NCBI GenBank assembly: GCA_022567015.1 | Contig: JADFHR010000019.1 | Span: 1 to 19,018 of the forward strand | Length of the DNA stretch: 19,018 nucleotides | Direction of reading: 5' to 3' | Source of the DNA: Pseudomonadota bacterium | GTDB taxonomy: Bacteria > Pseudomonadota > Alphaproteobacteria > Rhodospirillales > 2-02-FULL-58-16 | Part shown: positions 1-6,240 of the stretch, piece by piece | Layout: each line of letters begins with the position of its first letter | Numbering within the stretch: position 1 is the stretch's first letter | Position numbers and translations under genes: made by a program | Notes under the pieces: generated by a model | What the model was told of the DNA's origin: nothing | The model's input: the letters and a program-made list of their open reading frames with translations, nothing else | Databases searched by the model: none

Positions 1-90
1 GCTTACCAAGGCTTTCGGACGGCGTCGCGCACGCTTCGCGATGCCCCGCATCGCCACAGCGCACGCTTAGGGCCGAAAACCTTGGTAAGC
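1..90. repeat. 18-bp inverted repeat at left edge
   Basis: Bases 1-18 (GCTTACCAAGGCTTTCGG) pair with 73-90 with one mismatch (a C/T difference at the twelfth base), enclosing 54 nt. Inside are a smaller hairpin (38-43 with 49-54, loop 44-48) and a 10-bp direct repeat (27-36 and 59-68). The left arm begins at base 1, so the element may extend beyond the window. It could be a hairpin ending an upstream gene, a small repeat element, or part of the leader of the phosphate genes. No T-tract follows, so it is not a canonical intrinsic terminator. Confidence 0.6.
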
Positions 91-144
91 CGGCTCGTCG
101 GGTCATGATCAGCGCTCCTTGGTATTAATTGGGGAGACGCAGGC

Positions 145-807
145 ATGGCATTGACGAAGGAATTGGCGCTATTCCGCCGGACCAAGTCGCTGGAAACCGA
201 GATCGACGATTTCCTCGACAAGCTTTCCGAATCCGGCATGGTCTTCGAGCACGCGGTGAAGCTGTACCTGGCCGACGGGAGGACCGAGGAGTTCGACGAA
301 AAGCTTCGCCACGTCAACGAACTGGAAAGCACCGCCGACCGCCTGCGCCGATCCGTCGAAACCCAGTTGTACGCCGAGACGCTGATCCCCGAGTCCCGCG
401 GCGACGTCCTGGGCCTGCTGGAAAACCTGGATTCCGTGCTCAACCTTTTCGAGGGCGCCTTGTGGAGCTTCTCCATCGAAACCCCGGACATTCCTTCCGA
501 CTACCACGCCGACTACGCGGCGCTGACCGAGATCGCGGTGCGGGCCGTCGAATCCCTGGTCCTGGCGTCGCGGGCTTTTTTCCGCAACATCGCGGCCGTC
601 AGCGATCACATGCACAAGGTGATGCACTACGAAAAGGAAGCCGACAAGGTAAGCACGAAGCTGAAACGGGCGATTTTCGCCTCCGACCTTCCGCTTAGCC
701 ACAAGGTGCATTTGCGCGACTTCGTCGAGCACATCGACAACGTGGCCGACAGGGCCGAGGACGTCGCCGACCGGCTGACCATCTACGCCATCAAACGGAC
801 CGTTTAA
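145..807 (+). CDS. DUF47 / PhoU-like phosphate transport accessory protein
   Basis: A 220-residue, probably all-helical cytoplasmic protein of the DUF47 (PhoU-like, TIGR00153-type) family, close to the usual family length of about 215-225. The sequence is rich in charged heptad-like helices, and the segment around residues 150-215 (conserved HMHKVMHYEKEAD, then FVEHIDNVADRAEDVADRL) is the typical PhoU-like acidic helix bundle that binds metal in relatives. The ATG at 145 follows a GGGGAG ribosome site at 131-136, and no better start is seen. The stop codon is immediately followed by the GTG start of the phosphate permease, so the two are translationally coupled. Members of this family next to Pit permeases are thought to modulate the permease; that role is inferred from the arrangement, not visible in the sequence. 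Confidence 0.9.
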   Translation: MALTKELALFRRTKSLETEIDDFLDKLSESGMVFEHAVKLYLADGRTEEFDEKLRHVNELESTADRLRRSVETQLYAETLIPESRGDVLGLLENLDSVLNLFEGALWSFSIETPDIPSDYHADYAALTEIAVRAVESLVLASRAFFRNIAAVSDHMHKVMHYEKEADKVSTKLKRAIFASDLPLSHKVHLRDFVEHIDNVADRAEDVADRLTIYAIKRTV

Positions 808-2292
808 GTGGATATAGCGGTTCTGCTGTTCCTGACCAGCGGCCTGTTCCTCGGTTGGGCGCTGGGCGGCAACGACGCCGCCAACGTGTTCGGCACCGCG
901 GTCGGCACGCAGATGATCCGCTTCACCACGGCGGCCGTGATCTGCAGCGTGTTCGTCGTCCTCGGCGCCGTGATCAGCGGCGCCGGCCCGGTCGAGACCC
1001 TGGGCAGGCTGGGCTCGGTCAACGCGCTGGCCGGCTCCTTCATGGCCGCCTTTTCCGCCGCCCTCGCGGTCTATGTGATGACCAAGTTCGGCCTGCCCGT
1101 CTCCACCACCCAGGCGATCATCGGCGGCATCCTGGGCTGGAACCTGTTCAGCGAGACCGTGACCGACACCAACGCGCTGTTCAAGATCGTCAGCACCTGG
1201 GTCCTCTGCCCGCTGTTGGCGGCCGGCATCGCCATGGTGCTGTTCAAGATGGTCACCGCGTATTTGCGCGCTTCCAGGCTGCACCTACTGCGCACGGACG
1301 CCTATACCCGGCTGGGTCTGATCCTGGCCGGCGCGCTCGGCGCCTACAGCCTGGGCGCCAACAACATCGCCAATGTGGTGGGCGTTTTCGTCGCGTCTTC
1401 GCCGTTCAACGATTTCTCCGTCTTCGGCGTGGCCACGTTTACCGCGGCCCAGCAACTCTTCCTGATCGGAGGACTCGCCATCGCCGTCGGCGTGCTCACC
1501 TATTCCAAGCGGGTGATGCTGACGGTGGGGAGCGGCCTTATGCCGTTGTCGCCGGTGGCCGCGTGGGTCGTCGTCGTCGCCCATTCCCTGGTCCTCCTTC
1601 TGTTCGCCTCGGAAGGCCTGGAACGGATGCTCGCCGCCAACGGGCTGCCGACCATCCCGCTGGTTCCGGTGTCCAGCTCCCAGGCCGTCGTCGGCGCCGT
1701 TCTCGGTATCGCCATCCTCAAGGGCGGGCGGGGAATCCGCTGGAATGTGCTGGGCGGCATCGGCATGGGATGGGTGCTGACTCCGCTGCTCGCCGGCCTC
1801 GTCTGCTTCATCGGCCTGTTCTTCCTGCAGAACGTCTTCGGCCAGACGGTGTACCGCCCGGTGCCCTACGTGCTGTCCGAGCCGGTCCTCGAGCGCCTGG
1901 AACGGGCCGGGATGAAGACCGACCGGCTTGGCGAGCTCAGGGGCCAGACGTTCTCCTCGGCGCGGCGCTTCCGCCAGGCGCTGGGGGAGCGGATGGCGCC
2001 GGACGGCGACGACGAGGCCAAGCTCATGGCCTATGCGGAGGTCGACCCGATGGCGATCGACCCGGCGCGCCTGCCGGACCTGGAAACGAGCCGGCTGAGC
2101 GCCGGCCAGGTCCAGGCGGTGCGCGGGCTGACCGGACGAACGTTCATGCACACATGGATGCTCGCCGAGGCCCTGGCCGGGGAGAGCGGCGAATGGCGCC
2201 CGCGTGAAAAGACGACGAAGAACAAGGCGCACAACAAGAGACTGCGGAAGAATCTGGATTTCGTCTTCCGCACCTTCCGGGTCGGCGAATAG
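808..2292 (+). CDS. PiT-family inorganic phosphate permease
   Basis: Inner-membrane phosphate transporter of the PiT family, 494 residues. The first PiT signature is GGNDAANVFGTAVG (residues 20-33). The second, SLGANNIANVVG (181-192), has Asn where many relatives have Asp. Two PVS(T/S)(T/S)QA..G repeats (residues 97-107 and 287-297) mark the inverted duplicated halves. About ten to twelve hydrophobic segments fill residues 1-345. The last roughly 140 residues form a hydrophilic tail that is basic at its end (KTTKNKAHNKRLRKN). The GTG at 808 abuts the upstream stop with no gap, so translation is probably coupled and the ribosome site lies inside the upstream gene. A terminator follows. Pit carriers import metal-phosphate or ion-coupled phosphate with low to moderate affinity, which complements the phosphonate genes to the right. 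Confidence 0.93.
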   Translation: MDIAVLLFLTSGLFLGWALGGNDAANVFGTAVGTQMIRFTTAAVICSVFVVLGAVISGAGPVETLGRLGSVNALAGSFMAAFSAALAVYVMTKFGLPVSTTQAIIGGILGWNLFSETVTDTNALFKIVSTWVLCPLLAAGIAMVLFKMVTAYLRASRLHLLRTDAYTRLGLILAGALGAYSLGANNIANVVGVFVASSPFNDFSVFGVATFTAAQQLFLIGGLAIAVGVLTYSKRVMLTVGSGLMPLSPVAAWVVVVAHSLVLLLFASEGLERMLAANGLPTIPLVPVSSSQAVVGAVLGIAILKGGRGIRWNVLGGIGMGWVLTPLLAGLVCFIGLFFLQNVFGQTVYRPVPYVLSEPVLERLERAGMKTDRLGELRGQTFSSARRFRQALGERMAPDGDDEAKLMAYAEVDPMAIDPARLPDLETSRLSAGQVQAVRGLTGRTFMHTWMLAEALAGESGEWRPREKTTKNKAHNKRLRKNLDFVFRTFRVGE

Positions 2293-2295
2293 CGC

Positions 2296-2331
2296 ACCGG
2301 TTCCCTTGCCGGGCCGGTTTTTTCTTTTTTT
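2296..2331 (+). terminator. Rho-independent terminator after pit
   Basis: ACCGG (2296-2300) pairs with CCGGT (2314-2318), followed by a T-rich run to 2331 with a single C interruption. It sits four bases after the pit stop codon. The stem is short, but the T-tract is the strongest in the window. Confidence 0.6.
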
Positions 2332-2358
2332 CCGCAACCGCCGGAAAAATAAATTCCC

Positions 2359-2374
2359 TGTGACGCCCATCACT
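2359..2374. promoter_or_regulatory. CRP-type palindrome upstream of microprotein
   Basis: TGTGACGCCCATCACT matches the TGTGA-N6-TCACA consensus of CRP/FNR-superfamily sites at nine of ten positions. Its centre (2366.5) is about 41.5 bases before position 2408, and a weak -10-like TACCGT lies at 2396-2401. This is the spacing of a class II activated promoter for the small ORF at 2438. The regulator identity and the start site are inferred. Confidence 0.5.
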
Positions 2375-2437
2375 GCGCGCCGGGTCGTGTTGGTCTACCG
2401 TTCCACTCAACATCAACCCGAACAGGGGATGGGAATC

Positions 2438-2521
2438 ATGTGCCAGCAGACAGTCCGAATGACGATCGCCGGCATGATGGTGTGGACCGTGAGCGTGTTG
2501 GCGTTCGCGGTGGTCGGATAG
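2438..2521 (+). CDS. 27-residue single-span membrane microprotein
   Basis: A small ORF of 27 residues that reads MCQQTVRM followed by a hydrophobic stretch (TIAGMMVWTVSVLAFAVVG) long enough for one membrane helix. It has a good ribosome site (AGGGGATGGGA, 2424-2434) three to four bases before the ATG. A CRP-type palindrome and -10-like hexamer lie upstream, and a GC hairpin followed by a T-rich stretch lies 22 bases downstream. I do not recognise a family. A second ATG in frame (codon 8) would leave only the helix. The evidence for expression is the arrangement alone, and a function cannot be given. Membrane microproteins of this size commonly act by binding a larger membrane protein. Confidence 0.5.
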   Translation: MCQQTVRMTIAGMMVWTVSVLAFAVVG

Positions 2522-2543
2522 GCCGCCGCGTAAACCCTCCGCT

Positions 2544-2568
2544 CCGCCGCACGGGCGGGCTTCCTCTT
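2544..2568 (+). terminator. Weak hairpin terminator after microprotein
   Basis: CCGCC (2544-2548) pairs with GGCGG (2554-2558) and is followed by GGC and TTCCTCTT (2561-2568). It is a plausible weak intrinsic terminator for the small ORF ending at 2521. The T-tract is interrupted. Confidence 0.35.
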
Positions 2569-2609
2569 ATACCAAGGGCCGTGGCGGCGCCAAATACGCC
2601 CCGCCGGCC

Positions 2610-2686
2610 CTCCGCGTCCCTCCGTGTCCCTCCGTATCCTCCGCGTTTGATTATTTTTTAACGCAGAGGACGCCGAGGTGCGCTGA
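2610..2686. repeat. Dispersed intergenic repeat, copy 1
   Basis: Contains a 10-bp tandem (TCCGCGTCCC, TCCGTGTCCC, TCCGTATCC at 2611, 2621 and 2631), then CCTCCGCGTTTGATT, a T-run and AACGCAGAGGACGCCGAGG. The two ends form an imperfect inverted repeat around the T-rich centre. It shares most of its sequence in the same order with the element at 2747-2809. No coding potential is credited to it. Confidence 0.7.
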
Positions 2687-2746
2687 GGATTTTATAAGCG
2701 TGCTTTCGAAATATCCCGAGCCGGCGCAAAGGGTTCGCCGCCGCTC

Positions 2747-2809
2747 CTCCGCGTCCCTCTGCGTCCTCCGCGTTTGATTTTTTACGCCGGGGACGCCGAG
2801 GTGCGTTGA
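2747..2809. repeat. Dispersed intergenic repeat, copy 2
   Basis: A second, shorter copy of the element at 2610-2686. It starts with the same CTCCGCGTCCCTC, keeps the TCCTCCGCGTTTGATT core and the GGACGCCGAGGTGCG end, but lacks one 10-bp tandem unit and has TTTTTTACGCCGG in the middle. The two copies are in direct orientation, about 137 bp apart, between the microprotein and the DeoR gene's 3' end. Confidence 0.7.
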
Positions 2810-2856
2810 CGCTTTAACCGGCGCGGCCCGCCCGGGCCCGTCCGGCGCCCCGCGTA

Positions 2857-3627
2857 TCAGCCCTCTTCCCAGCCGGCTATGAGCAGTTCGGCCGACAGGG
2901 TGGCCAGGGCCCTGGCCATGGCGCCTTCGGGCTCGCGGTCGACGATCAGGCGGGTGACCTTGTCCAGATTGGCGACGCGCACGGGCGCGATGCGGTCGAA
3001 CTTGGTGTGGTCGGCGAGGAGCACCGGCGTGCGCGCCAGGGACAGCATCTGGGCCCTGATCTCGGCGGCCTCGCGGGAGTAATCCATGAGCCAGGGATGG
3101 GACGACAACGCCCCCGCCCCGACGAAGGCGAAATCGGCGAAATAGTTGGCCAGCATGGCGGTGGCGTCGCGGCCCATGGTGGCGCCCTCGGCGGCCTGAA
3201 GCTCGCCGCCCAGGATAAAGACCCGGTTGTCGTTGCGCCCGGCCAGCCGGCCGGCGACGTGGACGTCGTTGGTATAGACGGTGAGCTGGCGGTGCCCCGC
3301 CAGGGCCTCGGCGACGCACAGCGCCGTGGTGCCGGCGTCGATGATGAGCGAGGCGCCGTCCGGCACCAGGGCCGCGGCCACCCGCCCGATGGCGCGCTTG
3401 CCCGGCAGGTTGACCGACATGCGCTCGGCGAAGGCCGGCTCCCGGGAGTCCAGCGAAAGCGCCCCGCCGTGGGTCTTGCACAGGCGGTTCTCCGTCGCCA
3501 GGCGGGTGATGTCGCGGCGGATGGTCTCGCGCGACACCTTGAGCCGCCGGTAAAGCTCGGTTACCGAGACCGAGCCCTGCTCGGCGACGATATCGAGGAT
3601 CAAACTGCGCCGCTGTTCGGCGAGCAT
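2857..3627 (-). CDS. DeoR-family transcriptional regulator
   Basis: A 256-residue DNA-binding regulator. An N-terminal DeoR-type helix-turn-helix (residues 19-41, VSVTELYRRLKVSRETIRRD) is followed by the TRLATENRLCKTHGG wing. The sugar-phosphate-sensor-like C-terminal domain has IDAGTT (97-101 region), TNDVHVA, ILGGELQ and LADHTKFDR, the usual effector-binding loops of the family. The ATG at 3627 is chosen because a GGAGGGG ribosome site lies five bases upstream; an in-frame ATG at 3678 would add 17 residues but has no such site. It diverges from the AEP transporter genes, so it most likely controls them, with a phosphorylated or phosphonate intermediate as plausible inducer. That ligand is inferred; GlpR/DeoR relatives bind sugar phosphates. 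Confidence 0.9.
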   Translation of the reverse strand: MLAEQRRSLILDIVAEQGSVSVTELYRRLKVSRETIRRDITRLATENRLCKTHGGALSLDSREPAFAERMSVNLPGKRAIGRVAAALVPDGASLIIDAGTTALCVAEALAGHRQLTVYTNDVHVAGRLAGRNDNRVFILGGELQAAEGATMGRDATAMLANYFADFAFVGAGALSSHPWLMDYSREAAEIRAQMLSLARTPVLLADHTKFDRIAPVRVANLDKVTRLIVDREPEGAMARALATLSAELLIAGWEEG

Positions 3628-3952
3628 GGACGCCCCTCCAACCGGTGCGACTTTGCCCAACGTCCCCATGGGCGTCAAGGCCGGCCCCGTTTGCGGCCGG
3701 CCACGGGTCCCGGGCCGTGATCAAGGGATGGCGGGCCGGCCGTCCCCGGCTGCCGGCGCGTCCGGCCGGCAAGCATGTATGGAAAATCCCTGATTTCTGT
3801 GGAACAATGGTCACCAGCGCGGGTAAGGGACCGGTTGCGTGCCCGCCAACCGCAAGGAACAACACCAGTTGTCCAGGGGGGTGCCATCCACAACAAGCCC
3901 ATGAGAGGCATTCCCCTGCGCATCGTTTACCAGGGAGATGGAGGCATATTTC
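3628..3952. other. Divergent promoter region, deoR / AEP transporter
   Basis: A 325-base non-coding stretch between the divergent starts. Its left half is very GC-rich and contains four GGCCGG-type palindromes (3679-3686, 3695-3702, 3734-3741, 3762-3769). The first two can pair into a hairpin with an 8-nt loop. The right half is less GC-rich and contains the ACAAC/GTTGT palindrome described separately. I cannot point to a convincing -35/-10 pair. No gene is supported here. Confidence 0.6.
3859..3894. promoter_or_regulatory. Candidate operator upstream of AEP transporter
   Basis: ACAAC-ACCA-GTTGT (3859-3872) is a perfect 5-bp inverted repeat with a 4-bp spacer. It is embedded in a slightly longer imperfect symmetry (GGAACAAC and GTTGTCC). 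A third ACAAC half-site lies at 3890-3894, about 1.5 helical turns from the palindrome's right arm. The position, 60-95 bases before the binding-protein start, suits a repressor or activator site. Assignment to the adjacent DeoR protein is inference. Confidence 0.35.
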
Positions 3953-4996
3953 ATGCGAACCAATCTGTTGAAACGGCTCACGGCGGCCTTGGCCATGGGA
4001 GTCTTCGCCCTTGGCGTTGGCGGCGGTGTCGCCGTCGCCAAGACGGACCTGCTGGTCTACACCTCGATCGAGGCGGACGAGCTGGCCAAATTCAAGAATG
4101 CGTTCGAGAAGGACTACCCGGACATCAACATCAAATGGGTCCGCGACTCGACCGGCATCATGGGCGCCAAGCTCCTTGCCGAGAAGGACAACCCCAGGGC
4201 CGATATCGTCTGGGGTATGGCCGCGACCGTCCTTTTGCAGCTGATCCCATACGATTACTTCCAGGCTTACGCGCCCAAGGGGGTCGAAAAACTGAACCCT
4301 TTGTACGTGGACCCCAAGAACAACCCGCCCCTGTGGGTGGGCCAGCGTGCCTACGTGGCGGCGGTCTGCTATAACACCATCGAAGGCAAGAAGAACAATC
4401 TGCCGATTCCGAAATCCTGGAAGGACCTGACCAAGCCCGTCTACAAGGGCCATGTGATCATGCCCAATCCCGGCTCTTCGGGCACCGCGTATCTCGACGT
4501 CTCCAGCTGGATTCAGATGTGGGGCGAGGAGGACGCTTTCAAGTTCATGGACGCCCTGCACAAGAACATTTCCCGCTATACCCATTCCGGGTCCAAGCCC
4601 TGCAAGCTGGCGGCGGCCGGCGAGATTCCCATCGGCGTCTCGTTCGCCTACCGCGTCGTCAAGTCCAAGGCGGCAGGTGCCCCGCTGGTGCTTATTACCC
4701 CGGAGGAAGGTCTGGGCTGGGAGGTTGAAGCCATGGCCATCGTCAGGAACACCAAGAACCTGGCGGCGGCAAGGGCCCTGGCCGACTGGACGATTTCCCG
4801 CAAGTCCATGGAGCTCCACGCACCGGGTTACGCCGCGGTCGCCCTTCCGGGCATACCCAACCCGGTCAAGGATTTCCCGGATGTCGGCGGCAAGATGATC
4901 AAGAACGACTTCGCCTGGGCCGGCGCCAACAAAGCGCGGATCGTGAAAAAGTGGACCGCGCGCTACGACGCCAAGTCCGAACCGAGAAAGAAGTAG
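3953..4996 (+). CDS. AEP ABC transporter, periplasmic binding protein
   Basis: A 347-residue extracellular solute-binding protein of the putative 2-aminoethylphosphonate class (PhnS2 / TIGR03261-like). A Sec signal peptide is clear: basic MRTNLLKR, a hydrophobic core, and an AVA cleavage site near residue 29. The mature chain begins KTDLLVYTSIEADEL, typical of the iron/phosphonate-type binding fold. The segment NPGSSGTAYLDVSSW and a conserved GVSFAYR stretch fit the phosphonate subgroup. The ATG at 3953 is preferred because GGAGG lies about eight bases before it; the in-frame ATG at 3938 would put the ribosome site directly on the start. A terminator follows at 5039, so this gene is probably expressed more strongly than the ATPase and permease. 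Substrate is inferred from the family and from phnW and phnX nearby. Confidence 0.88.
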   Translation: MRTNLLKRLTAALAMGVFALGVGGGVAVAKTDLLVYTSIEADELAKFKNAFEKDYPDINIKWVRDSTGIMGAKLLAEKDNPRADIVWGMAATVLLQLIPYDYFQAYAPKGVEKLNPLYVDPKNNPPLWVGQRAYVAAVCYNTIEGKKNNLPIPKSWKDLTKPVYKGHVIMPNPGSSGTAYLDVSSWIQMWGEEDAFKFMDALHKNISRYTHSGSKPCKLAAAGEIPIGVSFAYRVVKSKAAGAPLVLITPEEGLGWEVEAMAIVRNTKNLAAARALADWTISRKSMELHAPGYAAVALPGIPNPVKDFPDVGGKMIKNDFAWAGANKARIVKKWTARYDAKSEPRKK

Positions 4997-5038
4997 GCCC
5001 GCCGCCCGGTTGACAGGCAGGGCCTGATACCTTGGAAT

Positions 5039-5076
5039 CCCCAGTCGGCCCCGTGAGGGGCGGGCTGGGGGTTTTT
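5039..5076 (+). terminator. Intercistronic terminator/attenuator after binding protein
   Basis: CCCCAG (5039-5044) pairs with CTGGGG (5065-5070), and an inner CCCC/GGGG stem surrounds a GTGA loop. TTTTT follows at 5072-5076. This is a strong intrinsic terminator lying between the binding-protein gene and the ATPase gene. Partial read-through would give excess binding protein over membrane subunits. Confidence 0.8.
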
Positions 5077-5082
5077 CCTTGC

Positions 5083-5101
5083 CGCAATAAGGCGCAATAA
5101 G
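5083..5101 (+). promoter_or_regulatory. Tandem CGCAATAAG direct repeat
   Basis: CGCAATAAG occurs at 5083-5091 and 5093-5101, a 10-bp period that places both on the same helix face. It lies between the terminator and the ATPase ribosome site. It could be a tandem half-site for a regulator of a second promoter or a post-transcriptional element. The sequence does not match a Pho box. Confidence 0.3.
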
Positions 5102-5138
5102 AAACGGGATTTTCATAGGGAGGGAGCCACCGGCTGCC

Positions 5139-6227
5139 ATGGACGAGGCGCGTGCCCCGTATCTGAAGGTCGAAAACGTCACCAAGAAGTTCGGTGACTT
5201 CACGGCCATCAAGGATATCTGCCTGGAGGTCTTTGAAAGCGAGTTCGTGTGCTTTCTCGGTCCTTCGGGGTGCGGCAAGACCACCTTGCTGCGCGCCATC
5301 GCGGGGCTCGACATCCAGACCAGCGGCCGCATCGAGCAGGCGGGCCGGGATATCTCGAACCTGCCGCCGACGGAACGGGATTTCGGCATCGTCTTCCAGT
5401 CCTACGCGTTGTTTCCCAACCTCACGGTCTTCAAGAACGTCGCCTACGGCCTGGAGAACCGCAAGACGTCCAAGGCGGACATCACCGCCCGCGTCAACGA
5501 GTTGCTGCAACTGGTCGGCATGCCGGACCAGGGCCCCAAGTACCCCGCCCAGCTGTCCGGCGGCGAGCAGCAGCGCGTCGCCCTGGCCCGCGCCCTGGCC
5601 ACGTCGCCGGGATTGTTGCTGCTGGACGAGCCGCTGAGCGCCCTGGACGCCAAGGTGCGCCTGCGCCTGCGCCACGAGATCAAGGAGCTCCAGCACAAGC
5701 TCGGCGTCACCACCATCATGGTCACCCATGACCAGGAAGAGGCCCTGACCATGGCCGACCGCATCGTGGTCATGAACAAAGGTGTCATCGATCAGGTGGG
5801 GACGCCGCTCGAGATCTACCGCCGCCCGGCGAGCCCCTTCGTCGCCGACTTTATCGGCGCCATGAATTTCCTGTCCGCGGTGGCCGGCGGGGACGGCACG
5901 GTGCGCATCCACGGCATGGAGCTGTCCGCCATCGAGGGCGCCGACGGGCTGGACGAAGGCGCGGCGGTGACCCTGTGCCTGAGGCCCGAGGACATCGTCA
6001 CCCGCGGCGTCGAGTCCGGCGCCCCCAACGCCTTCGAGGCGACGGTCGCCGACCTGGAATTCCTGGGCTCGTTCTACCGCGCCAGCCTGACCGCCAAGGG
6101 GGTGGAGAACACCCGGTTCCAGGCCGATTTTTCGGTGAACCTTGTGCGCGACCTGGGCATCGAAGCGGGCAAGTCCCTGACCGTCGCCTTTCCCGCAGAC
6201 CGGATCCGGGTCTTCGCGGGCACGTAG
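5139..6227 (+). CDS. AEP ABC transporter, ATP-binding protein
   Basis: A 362-residue ATPase subunit of the PhnT2 type, which powers AEP import at the cytoplasmic face. Walker A is GPSGCGKTT (41-49), the Q-loop glutamine is Q87, the signature is LSGGEQQ (139-145), Walker B is LLLLDEP (159-165), the D-loop is SALD (167-170) and the switch histidine is H197. A C-terminal TOBE-like regulatory domain covers about residues 240-355. All catalytic residues are present. The start is the ATG at 5139; GGGAGGG lies about 12 bases upstream, slightly far, but no alternative in-frame start is better. It is 13 bases from the permease gene and separated from the binding-protein gene by a terminator. Substrate assignment follows the neighbours. 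Confidence 0.92.
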   Translation: MDEARAPYLKVENVTKKFGDFTAIKDICLEVFESEFVCFLGPSGCGKTTLLRAIAGLDIQTSGRIEQAGRDISNLPPTERDFGIVFQSYALFPNLTVFKNVAYGLENRKTSKADITARVNELLQLVGMPDQGPKYPAQLSGGEQQRVALARALATSPGLLLLDEPLSALDAKVRLRLRHEIKELQHKLGVTTIMVTHDQEEALTMADRIVVMNKGVIDQVGTPLEIYRRPASPFVADFIGAMNFLSAVAGGDGTVRIHGMELSAIEGADGLDEGAAVTLCLRPEDIVTRGVESGAPNAFEATVADLEFLGSFYRASLTAKGVENTRFQADFSVNLVRDLGIEAGKSLTVAFPADRIRVFAGT

Positions 6228-6240
6228 GCCGGAAAACCCC

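Noticed and set aside
1..90. Possible tRNA in the left-edge hairpin
   Set aside because: The outer arms are too long and the T-loop sequence and anticodon arm cannot be found.
2651..5389. A 912-codon open frame on the minus strand
   Set aside because: It runs antisense or out of frame to the DeoR gene, the binding-protein gene and the start of the ATPase gene, which have strong family signatures and ribosome sites. Long antisense frames are expected in GC-rich DNA.
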